From contig NZ_CP059139.1 of NCBI RefSeq assembly GCF_014109765.1, positions 496,001 to 560,000 on the forward strand: DNA of 64,000 bases. The letters run 5' to 3'. The notes below the pieces were generated by a model. That model saw only the letters and a program-made list of their open reading frames with translations, did not search any database and was not told the origin of the DNA. Position 1 is the stretch's first letter; each line of letters begins with the position of its first letter. Source of the DNA: Pseudomonas berkeleyensis. GTDB lineage: Bacteria > Pseudomonadota > Gammaproteobacteria > Pseudomonadales > Pseudomonadaceae. The translations under genes and the position numbers were made by a program. Shown piece after piece: positions 10,119 through 19,110 of the stretch.

Positions 10119-10193
10119 GTAGGGTGCGCCATGCGCACCAAGCGTTCCCGCATCTGAAACTTTTCATGATTGGTGCGCGCGGCGCACCCTACG
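10119..10193. repeat. Inverted pair of the TAGGGTGCGC repeat
   Basis: The left copy (10119-10139, GTAGGGTGCGCCATGCGCACC) faces a right copy (10172-10193, ending GCGCACCCTACG) across 32 bases. Each copy is itself a small imperfect hairpin. The pair fills the space between the convergent chpC and rsmE genes and could act as a bidirectional transcript end. Confidence 0.75.
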
Positions 10194-10245
10194 GGGCTTG
10201 TGGTCGCGTTTCCCATGCCCCGAACGGCTCTGGATTGCACCCGAG

Positions 10246-10965
10246 CTACAGATCCCCCCACAGTTGCTGCGCTACGGTCAGCGCCACCACTGGTGCGGTC
10301 TCGGTACGCAGCACGCGCGGCCCCAGGCGGGCGGCGTGGAAGTCGGCGCTTTGTGCCTGTTCGACCTCCGCATCGCTGAGGCCACCCTCCGGGCCAATCA
10401 GGAAAGCCAGGCTCTGCGGCGGCGCATGGCTGACCCAGGGCGCCGCCACCGGGTGCAGTACCAGCTTCAGTTCGGCTTCGGTCTGCTGCAGCCACGCGTC
10501 CAGTTCCAGTGGCGGATGGATCACTGGCAGTACCGAGCGCCCGCATTGCTCGCAGGCACTGATTGCTACCTGGCGCCAATGGGCCATGCGCTTGTCGGCG
10601 CGTTCGTCCTTCAGGCGCACCTCGCAGCGGGCGGAGACGATCGGGGTGATTTCCGCTGCGCCCAGTTCGGTGGCTTTCTGGATTGCCCAGTCCATGCGCT
10701 CGCCACGCGACAGGCCCTGGCCGAGGTGAATACGCAGCGGTGATTCGGCCAGGCCGTCGATGGCTTCACGCAACTCGACGCGCACGTTCTTCTTGCCCAC
10801 CTCGATCAGCTCGCCCAGGTATTCCCGACCGCTGCCGTCGAACAGCTGCACGGCATCGCCGACCGCATGGCGCAGTACGCGGCCGATGTAATGGGCCTGC
10901 GCCTCGGGCAGCTCGTGCTGGCCGAGGGAGAGCGGGGCATCGATAAAGAAGCGGGAGAGGCGCAT
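10246..10965 (-). CDS. rsmE: RsmE, 16S rRNA m3U1498 methyltransferase
   Basis: A SPOUT-class methyltransferase of 239 residues, the usual length for RsmE, which N3-methylates U1498 of 16S rRNA using SAM. Visible landmarks are the N-terminal RNA-binding part (HYIGRVLRHAVGDAVQLFDG), QKATELGAAEITPI, and the C-terminal knot region with FLIGPEGGLSDAE and LGPRVLRTETAPV, where SAM binds. It lies convergent to chpC and shares direction with bioA downstream, as in P. aeruginosa. Confidence 0.95.
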   Translation of the reverse strand: MRLSRFFIDAPLSLGQHELPEAQAHYIGRVLRHAVGDAVQLFDGSGREYLGELIEVGKKNVRVELREAIDGLAESPLRIHLGQGLSRGERMDWAIQKATELGAAEITPIVSARCEVRLKDERADKRMAHWRQVAISACEQCGRSVLPVIHPPLELDAWLQQTEAELKLVLHPVAAPWVSHAPPQSLAFLIGPEGGLSDAEVEQAQSADFHAARLGPRVLRTETAPVVALTVAQQLWGDL

Positions 10966-11002
10966 GACGTATCAACCTTGAACAGAGGCGCGAATTCTAG
11001 CC

Positions 11003-11023
11003 GTAGGGTGTGCTGTGCGCACC
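11003..11023. repeat. Single TAGGGTGCGC-family repeat
   Basis: GTAGGGTGTGCTGTGCGCACC is one copy of the dispersed repeat, abutting the stop codon of bioA (11024-11026) in the bioA-rsmE gap. No partner copy is evident nearby. Confidence 0.7.
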
Positions 11024-12427
<1,404 letters not shown>

Positions 12428-12685
12428 GAGAAATCTCCCTGTGTTCGGCGGCACAGCCTACCAGAAGCGGCCTGTGGGACGCGGTCGATGCCGTTGGTCT
12501 GCCGCAATATGCCGTCTGCTCCAGAGGTGACGAACTTTGCCACGCAGGCTTCGTACTAAGCTCATCGACCTGAATGCGCCAGGATGAGATATCGCATTTC
12601 TCGATGTTTCATAGCGAAATTTTCCGCTTTAAATCGATATATTTGCCGTTAGTCTTGCTCGGACACTGAATTAGGGAAGCCCCCC

Positions 12686-13231
12686 ATGCAATGGCGCAAT
12701 ACCTCTGCTCGTTATGGTCTGGTCAGCGTCGTGCTGCACTGGCTGGTGGCGTTGGCCGTGTTCGGCCTGTTCGCCCTCGGCTTCTGGATGGTGGGGCTCA
12801 GCTACTACGACCCGTGGCGTCAGAGCGCACCTGATCTGCACAAGAGCATCGGTATCGTGCTGTTCGCCGTGATGCTGCTGCGGGTGCTATGGCGCCTGTT
12901 CAATCCGGCTCCGGCGGCCCTGGCCAGTCACGGCCAGCTCACTCGCCTGGCCTCCAAACTGGGCCACGGCGCTCTCTATCTCGGCCTGTTCGGCGTGATG
13001 ATCTCTGGTTACCTGATTTCCACCGCCGATGGTCGTGGTATCGAGGTGTTTGGCCTGTTCAGCGTGCCGGCGACCCTGACCGGTATCGCGCAACAGGAAG
13101 ACATTGCCGGTGCAATCCACGAATACCTGGCCTGGGGCCTGGTGATCTTTGCCGGGTTGCATGGCCTGGCGGCGATCAAACACCATTTCATCGACCGCGA
13201 CAGCACCCTGCTGCGGATGTTCGGGCGCTGA
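12686..13231 (+). CDS. Cytochrome b561 family membrane protein
   Basis: A 181-residue inner-membrane protein with four hydrophobic helices (about residues 13-36, 48-70, 90-112 and 146-166). Candidate haem-ligand histidines sit in VLHWLVALAVFG, DLHKSIGIVLF and HGLAAIKHHFID. Family members (CybB type) carry electrons between quinones and periplasmic acceptors, sometimes scavenging superoxide. It is directly upstream of a YceI-type gene, and cytochrome b561-YceI pairs are common in proteobacteria, so the two may act together on an isoprenoid quinone-like ligand; this is inference. Confidence 0.9.
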   Translation: MQWRNTSARYGLVSVVLHWLVALAVFGLFALGFWMVGLSYYDPWRQSAPDLHKSIGIVLFAVMLLRVLWRLFNPAPAALASHGQLTRLASKLGHGALYLGLFGVMISGYLISTADGRGIEVFGLFSVPATLTGIAQQEDIAGAIHEYLAWGLVIFAGLHGLAAIKHHFIDRDSTLLRMFGR

Positions 13232-13290
13232 CGCATTCATAACCGGGCCAATGCCCACCTAGATCGACAACCTCGCAAGGAGAACACCCC

Positions 13291-13866
13291 ATGTTGAAGA
13301 ACGCCCTCGCTGCACTGGTTCTGGGCTCCGCTCTGATCGGCGGCCAGGCCATGGCGGCCGATTACGCCATCGACAAGCAAGGCCAGCACGCCTTCGTCAA
13401 CTTCAAGATCAGCCACCTGGGCTACAGCTGGCTCTACGGCACCTTCAAGGATTTCGACGGCAAATTCAGCTTCGACGCCGCCAAGCCTGAGGCCAGCAAG
13501 GTCAGCGTGAGCCTGAAGACCGCCAGCGTCGATACCAACCACGCCGAGCGTGACAAGCACATCCGCAGTGCCGACTTCCTCAATGCGAGCAAGCATGACA
13601 CGGCCACCTTCGAGTCCACCTCGGTCAAGTCCACTGGCGAAGGCACTGCCGATGTGACCGGTAACCTGACCCTCAACGGCGTGACCAAGCCGGTGGTGAT
13701 CGCTGCCAAGTTCATCGGCGAAGGCAAGGATCCGTGGGGCGGCTACCGTGCCGGTTTCGAAGGCACCACCACCCTGAAGCTGAAGGATTTCGATATCTCC
13801 ATGGATCTCGGCCCGGCTTCGGAAACCGTCGAGCTGATCATCTCGATCGAAGGTGTTCGTCAGTAA
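13291..13866 (+). CDS. YceI family periplasmic protein
   Basis: A 191-residue protein with a clear signal peptide (hydrophobic residues 5-20, cleavage after AMA) followed by the YceI lipocalin-like domain: [20 protein letters not shown], the [12 protein letters not shown] strand, [20 protein letters not shown], and [10 protein letters not shown]. Family members bind long isoprenoids. In P. aeruginosa the positional equivalent, next to mexR, is PasP (PA0423). A Shine-Dalgarno AAGGAG lies about ten bases upstream. Confidence 0.93.
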   Translation: MLKNALAALVLGSALIGGQAMAADYAIDKQGQHAFVNFKISHLGYSWLYGTFKDFDGKFSFDAAKPEASKVSVSLKTASVDTNHAERDKHIRSADFLNASKHDTATFESTSVKSTGEGTADVTGNLTLNGVTKPVVIAAKFIGEGKDPWGGYRAGFEGTTTLKLKDFDISMDLGPASETVELIISIEGVRQ

Positions 13867-13889
13867 TAAAAGGAGCGAGGCGGGTCATC

Positions 13890-13911
13890 GGTGCGCACGG
13901 CGCACCCTACG
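13890..13911. repeat. Single TAGGGTGCGC-family repeat
   Basis: GGTGCGCACGGCGCACCCTACG is one copy in the orientation ending CACCCTACG, located just after the YceI gene and before the bidirectional terminator. Confidence 0.7.
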
Positions 13912-13935
13912 TAACTGACAAGCCAGCGCACCATG

Positions 13936-13964
13936 AAAAACGCCGCCCAATGGGCGGCGTTTTT
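13936..13964. terminator. Bidirectional Rho-independent terminator between yceI and rhlE
   Basis: A 13-bp perfect stem, AAAAACGCCGCCC against GGGCGGCGTTTTT with a three-base loop. It is flanked by A-rich and T-rich runs, so it serves both convergent genes. Confidence 0.92.
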
Positions 13965-13979
13965 CATTAGCGTGGCAGC

Positions 13980-15878
13980 TTACTCTTCGCGGTTGCGCGT
14001 CAGTAGTGCGGGTTTTTCACTGCGTGGACGCGTGCTGTTGCTCAGCTCGTCGAGCTGCTCGGCGCTGGGGAAACGATCCAGGCGCGAGCCTTTGTGCACG
14101 ATGATCGGCTGCTTTTCACGTGGGTTACGTACGGCCGCTTCGGCACGTGGCAGTTCGTCACGATCCAGCGAGGTGATGCGACCATCATGTGCTGGTCGGC
14201 CACGACCACCGCCGTTGCGGCCTTGACCGCCCTGGCCACCCTGACGACGATTCTTGCCGGAGTTGCCCGGGTTGCCACCTGTGTTGCTGCGCGGTTGCCG
14301 GTTGTTGCTGTTGGCTTTCTGCCCCTGGCCCTGAGCGGCGCCGTTGCCGCCAGCGCCGCCTGAACGACGGCCGCGACCTTGCGGCTTGTTCTGCACCGGC
14401 ACGTAGTCGGCACGGTTACCGAAATTGTCGATCTCGTCGTCGAGGAATTCTTCAGGGTCACGATCCGGCGGCAGCGCAGGAACGGCTGGGGCGGCGCCAC
14501 GATTCTGATTGCGAGGCTGCTGACCACGACGGTTCTGCCCTTGGCCCTGACCTTGCTGTTGCGGCTTGGCTTTCTGATCCTTGCCGCCGTCCTTGCCCTT
14601 GTCTCTGCGGCCGCCGTTGTTGCGCTCGCCCTTGGGCTTATCGCCACCGCCTTCGGTTTTCTGCTTCTTCTGCCCGGCATTGCGCGGTTGGCGCGGCTCA
14701 CGTACTTCCGGACGTTCCGCTTCCACAGCACTGGCGTCGAAGCCCATCAGATCGCCATCGGGGATCTTCTGCTTGGTCATCCGCTCGATGCTCTTGAGCA
14801 GCTTCTCTTCGTCCGGGGCGACCAGCGAGATGGCCTCGCCACTACGGCCAGCGCGGCCGGTGCGGCCGATACGGTGAACGTAGTCTTCTTCGACGTTGGG
14901 CAGCTCGAAGTTGACCACGTGCGGCAGTTGGTCGATGTCCAGGCCGCGGGCGGCGATGTCGGTGGCGACCAGAATACGTACCTTGTTCGCCTTGAAATCG
15001 GCCAGGGCCTTGGTGCGCGCGTTCTGGCTCTTGTTGCCATGGATTGCTGCAGCCGTCAGACCGTGCTTGTCGAGGTACTCGGCCAGGCGGTTGGCGCCAT
15101 GCTTGGTGCGGGTGAACACCAGCACCTGTTCCCAAGCGCCCTGAGTGATCAGGTGGGCGAGCAGGGCACGCTTGTGGCTGGCAGCCAGGCGGAACACCCG
15201 CTGTTCGATGCGCTCGACCGTGGTGTTCGGCGGCGTGACCTCGATGCGCTCGGGGTTGTGCAGCAGCTTGCCGGCCAGGTCGGTGATGTCTTTGGAGAAG
15301 GTGGCCGAGAACAACAGGTTCTGGCGTTGTGCGGGCAGCTTGGCCAGTACCTTCTTGACGTCATGGATGAAGCCCATGTCGAGCATGCGGTCGGCTTCAT
15401 CGAGCACGAGGATTTCCACGTGCGACAGGTCGATGGCTTTCTGATTGGCCAGGTCGAGCAGGCGACCTGGGCAGGCCACCAGGACATCGACACCTTTGGC
15501 CACGGCCTGAACTTGTGGGTTCATGCCAACGCCGCCGAAGATGCAGGCGCTGACGAATTTCAAATCGCGGGCATAGACCTTGAAGCTGTCATGCACCTGG
15601 GCGGCCAGCTCGCGAGTGGGGGTCAGCACCAGCACGCGGGGTTGTTTCGGGCCGTGGCGTTGTTCGCGATCCGGATGACCACCTGGGAACAGGCGCTCAA
15701 GGATCGGCAGGGCGAAACCGCCCGTCTTACCTGTACCCGTCTGGGCCGCCACCATCAGGTCGCGACCTTGCAACACGGCGGGAATGGCCCGCTGTTGCAC
15801 CGGAGTGGGTTGGGTGTAGCCGGCGGATTCGACCGCACGGACTAAAGCCTCGGAGAGACCGAGGGAGGCAAAGGACAT
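13980..15878 (-). CDS. rhlE: RhlE-type DEAD-box RNA helicase with long disordered C-terminal tail
   Basis: A 632-residue ATP-dependent RNA helicase. The core (about residues 1-380) has the Q motif (TPVQQRAIP), [50 protein letters not shown] and [10 protein letters not shown]. The remaining roughly 250 residues are a basic, Gly/Gln/Asn/Arg-rich low-complexity tail with RNRGA- and GGGRGRP-like patches, probably RNA-binding and prone to condensation. Size and neighbourhood match P. aeruginosa RhlE2 (PA0428), which affects RNA stability and virulence. ATG 15878 begins [12 protein letters not shown] and has AGGAT upstream; longer in-frame starts are unsupported. Confidence 0.93.
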   Translation of the reverse strand: MSFASLGLSEALVRAVESAGYTQPTPVQQRAIPAVLQGRDLMVAAQTGTGKTGGFALPILERLFPGGHPDREQRHGPKQPRVLVLTPTRELAAQVHDSFKVYARDLKFVSACIFGGVGMNPQVQAVAKGVDVLVACPGRLLDLANQKAIDLSHVEILVLDEADRMLDMGFIHDVKKVLAKLPAQRQNLLFSATFSKDITDLAGKLLHNPERIEVTPPNTTVERIEQRVFRLAASHKRALLAHLITQGAWEQVLVFTRTKHGANRLAEYLDKHGLTAAAIHGNKSQNARTKALADFKANKVRILVATDIAARGLDIDQLPHVVNFELPNVEEDYVHRIGRTGRAGRSGEAISLVAPDEEKLLKSIERMTKQKIPDGDLMGFDASAVEAERPEVREPRQPRNAGQKKQKTEGGGDKPKGERNNGGRRDKGKDGGKDQKAKPQQQGQGQGQNRRGQQPRNQNRGAAPAVPALPPDRDPEEFLDDEIDNFGNRADYVPVQNKPQGRGRRSGGAGGNGAAQGQGQKANSNNRQPRSNTGGNPGNSGKNRRQGGQGGQGRNGGGRGRPAHDGRITSLDRDELPRAEAAVRNPREKQPIIVHKGSRLDRFPSAEQLDELSNSTRPRSEKPALLTRNREE

Positions 15879-16066
15879 GAGCAATCCTGTACTAATTGAG
15901 GGCGTGGCCCTGGGGGTGTAGAGCCTGGCTTGAATCACGCTTTGGGGGGCATGATCCCGTCCGGTACTGCTGGCTTCTGAGCGCCAGCATCCGGGCGCAA
16001 GCCTGGCGGGAAGCCCCGAGTATAACAGAGCGCGAGGCTTGCGCACCTATCAGCCTGTCGGTTGGT

Positions 16067-16825
16067 TCACGGCTTGAGCTGCCGGGGATTGGCGTAGCGT
16101 TGTTGCAGGCGCGCATAGGCGGGTTCGCGCTTGAAGCGGCGCAGTTCGCGAGTGAAGTCACTGGCCAGCTGTTGTAAGGCCGGATCGCGGCGCAGCGCCA
16201 GGTACATAGGGTCACGACCGACGGCCTTGCGGTTGTAGTCGACTTGCTGCTGCATGCCCATCTGCCTGCTCAGATAGAGACCGGCGCGACGATCATTGAC
16301 CACCAGATCGACCCGATGGCGCACCAGCTTGCCCAGGTTGGCCTCGTGAGTTGGCGCCTCCTCGCGGCTGAACAGGGCGGAAGTGCGGAATGTCTCGTCG
16401 TTGTACCAGTAGCCGGGTGAGATACCGATCACCAGGTCGCGCAGGTCTTCCAGGCGGCGATAGGGATAAGGGCGGTTGCGCGCGTAGAACAGCACGAACT
16501 CGACTTCGCTCAGCGGTTCTTCGACGAACAGCATCTGCGCTTCGCGTTCAGGCAGGTGGAAAATGTCGAGAATGCCGTCGGCGTGCCCCTGTTCCAGCGC
16601 CAGCAGACAGCGTTTCCACGGCAGGAATTGCAGCTCCAGATCGATACCCAGGCGGCGCAGAACCTCGCGGCTGATGTCGTAATCGAGGCCGGTGGCCTGA
16701 CCGTCTACTTCATAGACATAGGGCGCCCAGGCATCCGTGACCAGGCGCAGCGTTTCACCGCGGGCAGTGAAGGCGATACAGCACAGTAATAGGGCGGCGA
16801 TAATCTGGCGCTGTAATAATGGCAT
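16067..16825 (-). CDS. Family 3 periplasmic solute-binding protein
   Basis: A 252-residue protein with a signal peptide (about 1-23, ending ARG) and an amino-acid/ligand-binding SBP_bac_3 domain: LRLVTDAWAPYVYEVDGQATGLDYDI is the typical opening, followed by LPWKRCLLALEQGHADGI and the VIGISPGYWYND hinge region. No ABC permease or ATPase is next to it, so it may be a stand-alone sensor or moonlighting binding protein, a pattern frequent in pseudomonads. The ligand is unknown. A related gene lies at 50528-51259. Confidence 0.85.
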   Translation of the reverse strand: MPLLQRQIIAALLLCCIAFTARGETLRLVTDAWAPYVYEVDGQATGLDYDISREVLRRLGIDLELQFLPWKRCLLALEQGHADGILDIFHLPEREAQMLFVEEPLSEVEFVLFYARNRPYPYRRLEDLRDLVIGISPGYWYNDETFRTSALFSREEAPTHEANLGKLVRHRVDLVVNDRRAGLYLSRQMGMQQQVDYNRKAVGRDPMYLALRRDPALQQLASDFTRELRRFKREPAYARLQQRYANPRQLKP

Positions 16826-16877
16826 CGCGCCAGATTATCGATTTTACCTGTGCCGTAAAAGGGCGGGAGCGATCACT

Positions 16878-18251
16878 TTAGTCGATCACCCGATAGCAGG
16901 GCTCATAGGCGCTGCCGCCTGGCAGTTTCATCCGGTGTTGCTCGACGAAGGCCTGCAGCAGGCGATCCAGCGGACGCATGATGGTCGCTTCGCCGCGAAT
17001 CTCGTAGGGGCCGTGCTCTTCGATCAGGCGAATGCCATTCTCCTTGACGTTGCCCGCGACGATGCCGGAGAAGGCGCGGCGCAGATTGGCAGCCAAATGG
17101 TGCAATGGCTGCTCGCGGGTCAGGTTGAGGCTGGCCATCGCGTCGTGAGTGGGCTCGAACGGGTGCTGGAAGCTTTCGTCGATCTTCAGCAGCCAGTTGA
17201 AGTGGAAGGCGTCGTTGCGTTCGCGGCGGAAGCGCTCCACCTCGCGAATGCCGATGTGCATCTGGCGCGCGACTTCGGCCGGGTCGTTGACGATCATGCT
17301 GTAACGCTGCTGTGCGGCTTCACCCAGGGTCGCGCCGATGAAGTCGTGCAACTGCTGCAGGTAGGTGCTGGCGCTCTTCGGTCCGGTGAGGATGACCGGG
17401 AAGGGCAGATCCTGGTTGTCCGGGTGGGTGAGGATGCCCAGCAGGTAGAGGAACTCTTCTGCGGTGCCAGCGCCGCCCGGGAAGATGATGATGCCGTGGC
17501 CGACGCGAACGAAGGCCTCCAGGCGTTTCTCGATGTCCGGCAGGATCACCAGCTCGTTGACGATCGGGTTCGGCGCCTCGGCAGCGATGATGCCGGGTTC
17601 GGTCAGCCCCAGGTAGCGTCCCTTGAGGTTGCGCTGCTTGGCGTGGCTGATGGTGGCGCCCTTCATCGGTCCCTTCATCACGCCCGGCCCGCAGCCGGTG
17701 CAGATGTCCAGGCCGCGCAGGCCCAGCTCGTGACCGACTTTCTTGGTGTACTTGTATTCCTCGGTGCTGATCGAGTGGCCGCCCCAGCACACCACCATCT
17801 TCGGTTCGACGCCGGTACGCAGGGTGCGGGCGTTGCGCAGCAGGTGGAAGACGTAGTCGGTGATGCCTTCGGAGCTGTCCAGGTCGATGCGCTTGTTCTC
17901 CAGCTCGCTCTGCGTGTAGACGATGTCGCGCAGGGCGCTGAACAGCATCTCGCGGGTGCTGGCGATCATTTCACCATCGACGAAGGCGTCGGCCGGCGCG
18001 TTGATCAGTTCCAGGCGGATGCCGCGATCCTGTTGGTGAATCTTCACTTCGAAATCCGGGTAGGCCTCGAGAATGGTCTTGGCGTTGTCGCTGTGCGAGC
18101 CGGTATTGAGGATCGCCAGTGCGCATTGACGGAACAGGCGATAAACGCTGCCGGAGCCGGTTTCGCGCAACTGCTGCACTTCACGTTGCGAGAGCGTTTC
18201 GAGGCTGCCCTTGGGGCTGACGGAGGCGTTGATCTTGGGGCGTTTGAGCAT
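16878..18251 (-). CDS. ppnN: PpnN (YgdH) nucleotide 5'-monophosphate nucleosidase
   Basis: A 457-residue member of the large LOG/PpnN family, which cleaves purine and pyrimidine nucleotide monophosphates to base and ribose 5-phosphate and in E. coli is allosterically tuned by (p)ppGpp. The central LOG domain shows CWGGHSIS, CTGCGPGVMKGPMKGA and the FPGGAGTAEEFLYLLGI signature (PGGxGTxxE). Long N- and C-terminal extensions match the PpnN architecture rather than short cytokinin-activating LOG proteins. The start MLKRPKINASVSPKG at 18251 is preferred over an upstream in-frame start. Confidence 0.92.
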   Translation of the reverse strand: MLKRPKINASVSPKGSLETLSQREVQQLRETGSGSVYRLFRQCALAILNTGSHSDNAKTILEAYPDFEVKIHQQDRGIRLELINAPADAFVDGEMIASTREMLFSALRDIVYTQSELENKRIDLDSSEGITDYVFHLLRNARTLRTGVEPKMVVCWGGHSISTEEYKYTKKVGHELGLRGLDICTGCGPGVMKGPMKGATISHAKQRNLKGRYLGLTEPGIIAAEAPNPIVNELVILPDIEKRLEAFVRVGHGIIIFPGGAGTAEEFLYLLGILTHPDNQDLPFPVILTGPKSASTYLQQLHDFIGATLGEAAQQRYSMIVNDPAEVARQMHIGIREVERFRRERNDAFHFNWLLKIDESFQHPFEPTHDAMASLNLTREQPLHHLAANLRRAFSGIVAGNVKENGIRLIEEHGPYEIRGEATIMRPLDRLLQAFVEQHRMKLPGGSAYEPCYRVID

Positions 18252-18345
18252 TGAGTGTGTCCTGGCGGCAAGGGTGCGCCGAAGGCTGGCGCGCAAAAGT
18301 TCTGAAATCGTTATCGAGAATGTGTGGTGCGAGTGTCGACGATGG

Positions 18346-19110
18346 TCATGGTGGATTGGATGGCGTGGTGCTGACGGAGTCGCTCGGGTTCAGCAGAAAT
18401 ACCACATAGCCGCGAAACCATGGGCTGCTTTGCAGGTAATCCGGCGGCTGCCACTCGCCGTTTTGTATCAGACCGATGCGAAACGGCAGCTGCAGCCGCC
18501 CGATACTCGGCAGGTAGCGCTGGTAACCGGCGATGCTGTGGCGGCCCTGGTAAGTCTGCATCACCACTTCGTCGACGACTCCGCCCAGACGGTTCAGCGC
18601 TGCCGGGTCGGCATTGCTGGCCCAGTCGAGCAGGCCGGTGATGCTCAGACGGTAGTGTGCGGGCAGACGCTGACGTAGGTCTTCGAGAAAGGTGGCGTAA
18701 CGATCCAGGCGCAGGGTCTGCGCATCGAAGTCGATCTGCACACCCGTCACTCGGTTGCCAGCGCGCTGCCAGCGTTTCAATTGCGCCAGCAGCAGTGCGT
18801 GAATGTCCTCGTTCCAGTCCAGGGTATGCGCGCGGTATACCAGCCAGAGTTCGATATCCTTCGACAGCCGAGGCGTTGCCGGGTTCTGCGCCAGCATGCG
18901 TGCGGACGGCTCACCAGCACGGCGCGGGCCGTCGATCTGTCCCTGTAACACATACAGGGTGTTCGCCTGGGCCAGCACTGGCTGCGGTTTGACACCGCCC
19001 CATAACCAGAAGGCCTGGTAATCGGCGGCGTCGACTCGCCCGGCCTGAACCGGCAAGCAGGCGCCGAAAAACAGCAGGCCTACCAGTAGTACTTGAGCCG
19101 CTGCGCCCAC
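18346..19110 (-). CDS. DUF3142 family exported protein
   Basis: About 254 residues if translation starts at the GTG at 19110; a start further upstream would lie deep inside the preceding gene. The N-terminus is a signal peptide (LLFFGACLPVQAG). The body has a TIM-barrel look with VTGVQIDFDAQTLRLDRYATFL, then LSITGLLDW and DEVVMQTYQGR, as in DUF3142 proteins distantly related to glycoside hydrolases. No enzymatic activity is established. It overlaps the upstream gene by about 31 bp in another frame, so the two are probably co-translated. Confidence 0.75.
   Translation of the reverse strand: MGAAAQVLLVGLLFFGACLPVQAGRVDAADYQAFWLWGGVKPQPVLAQANTLYVLQGQIDGPRRAGEPSARMLAQNPATPRLSKDIELWLVYRAHTLDWNEDIHALLLAQLKRWQRAGNRVTGVQIDFDAQTLRLDRYATFLEDLRQRLPAHYRLSITGLLDWASNADPAALNRLGGVVDEVVMQTYQGRHSIAGYQRYLPSIGRLQLPFRIGLIQNGEWQPPDYLQSSPWFRGYVVFLLNPSDSVSTTPSNPP

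Noticed and set aside
10124..10729. Plus-strand frame across the repeat pair and rsmE
   Set aside because: Starts within the repeat and is antisense to rsmE; no family features.
16737..18254. Long plus-strand frame opposite ppnN
   Set aside because: Shadow of the PpnN coding sequence; composition is artificial and it would overlap a solid gene entirely.
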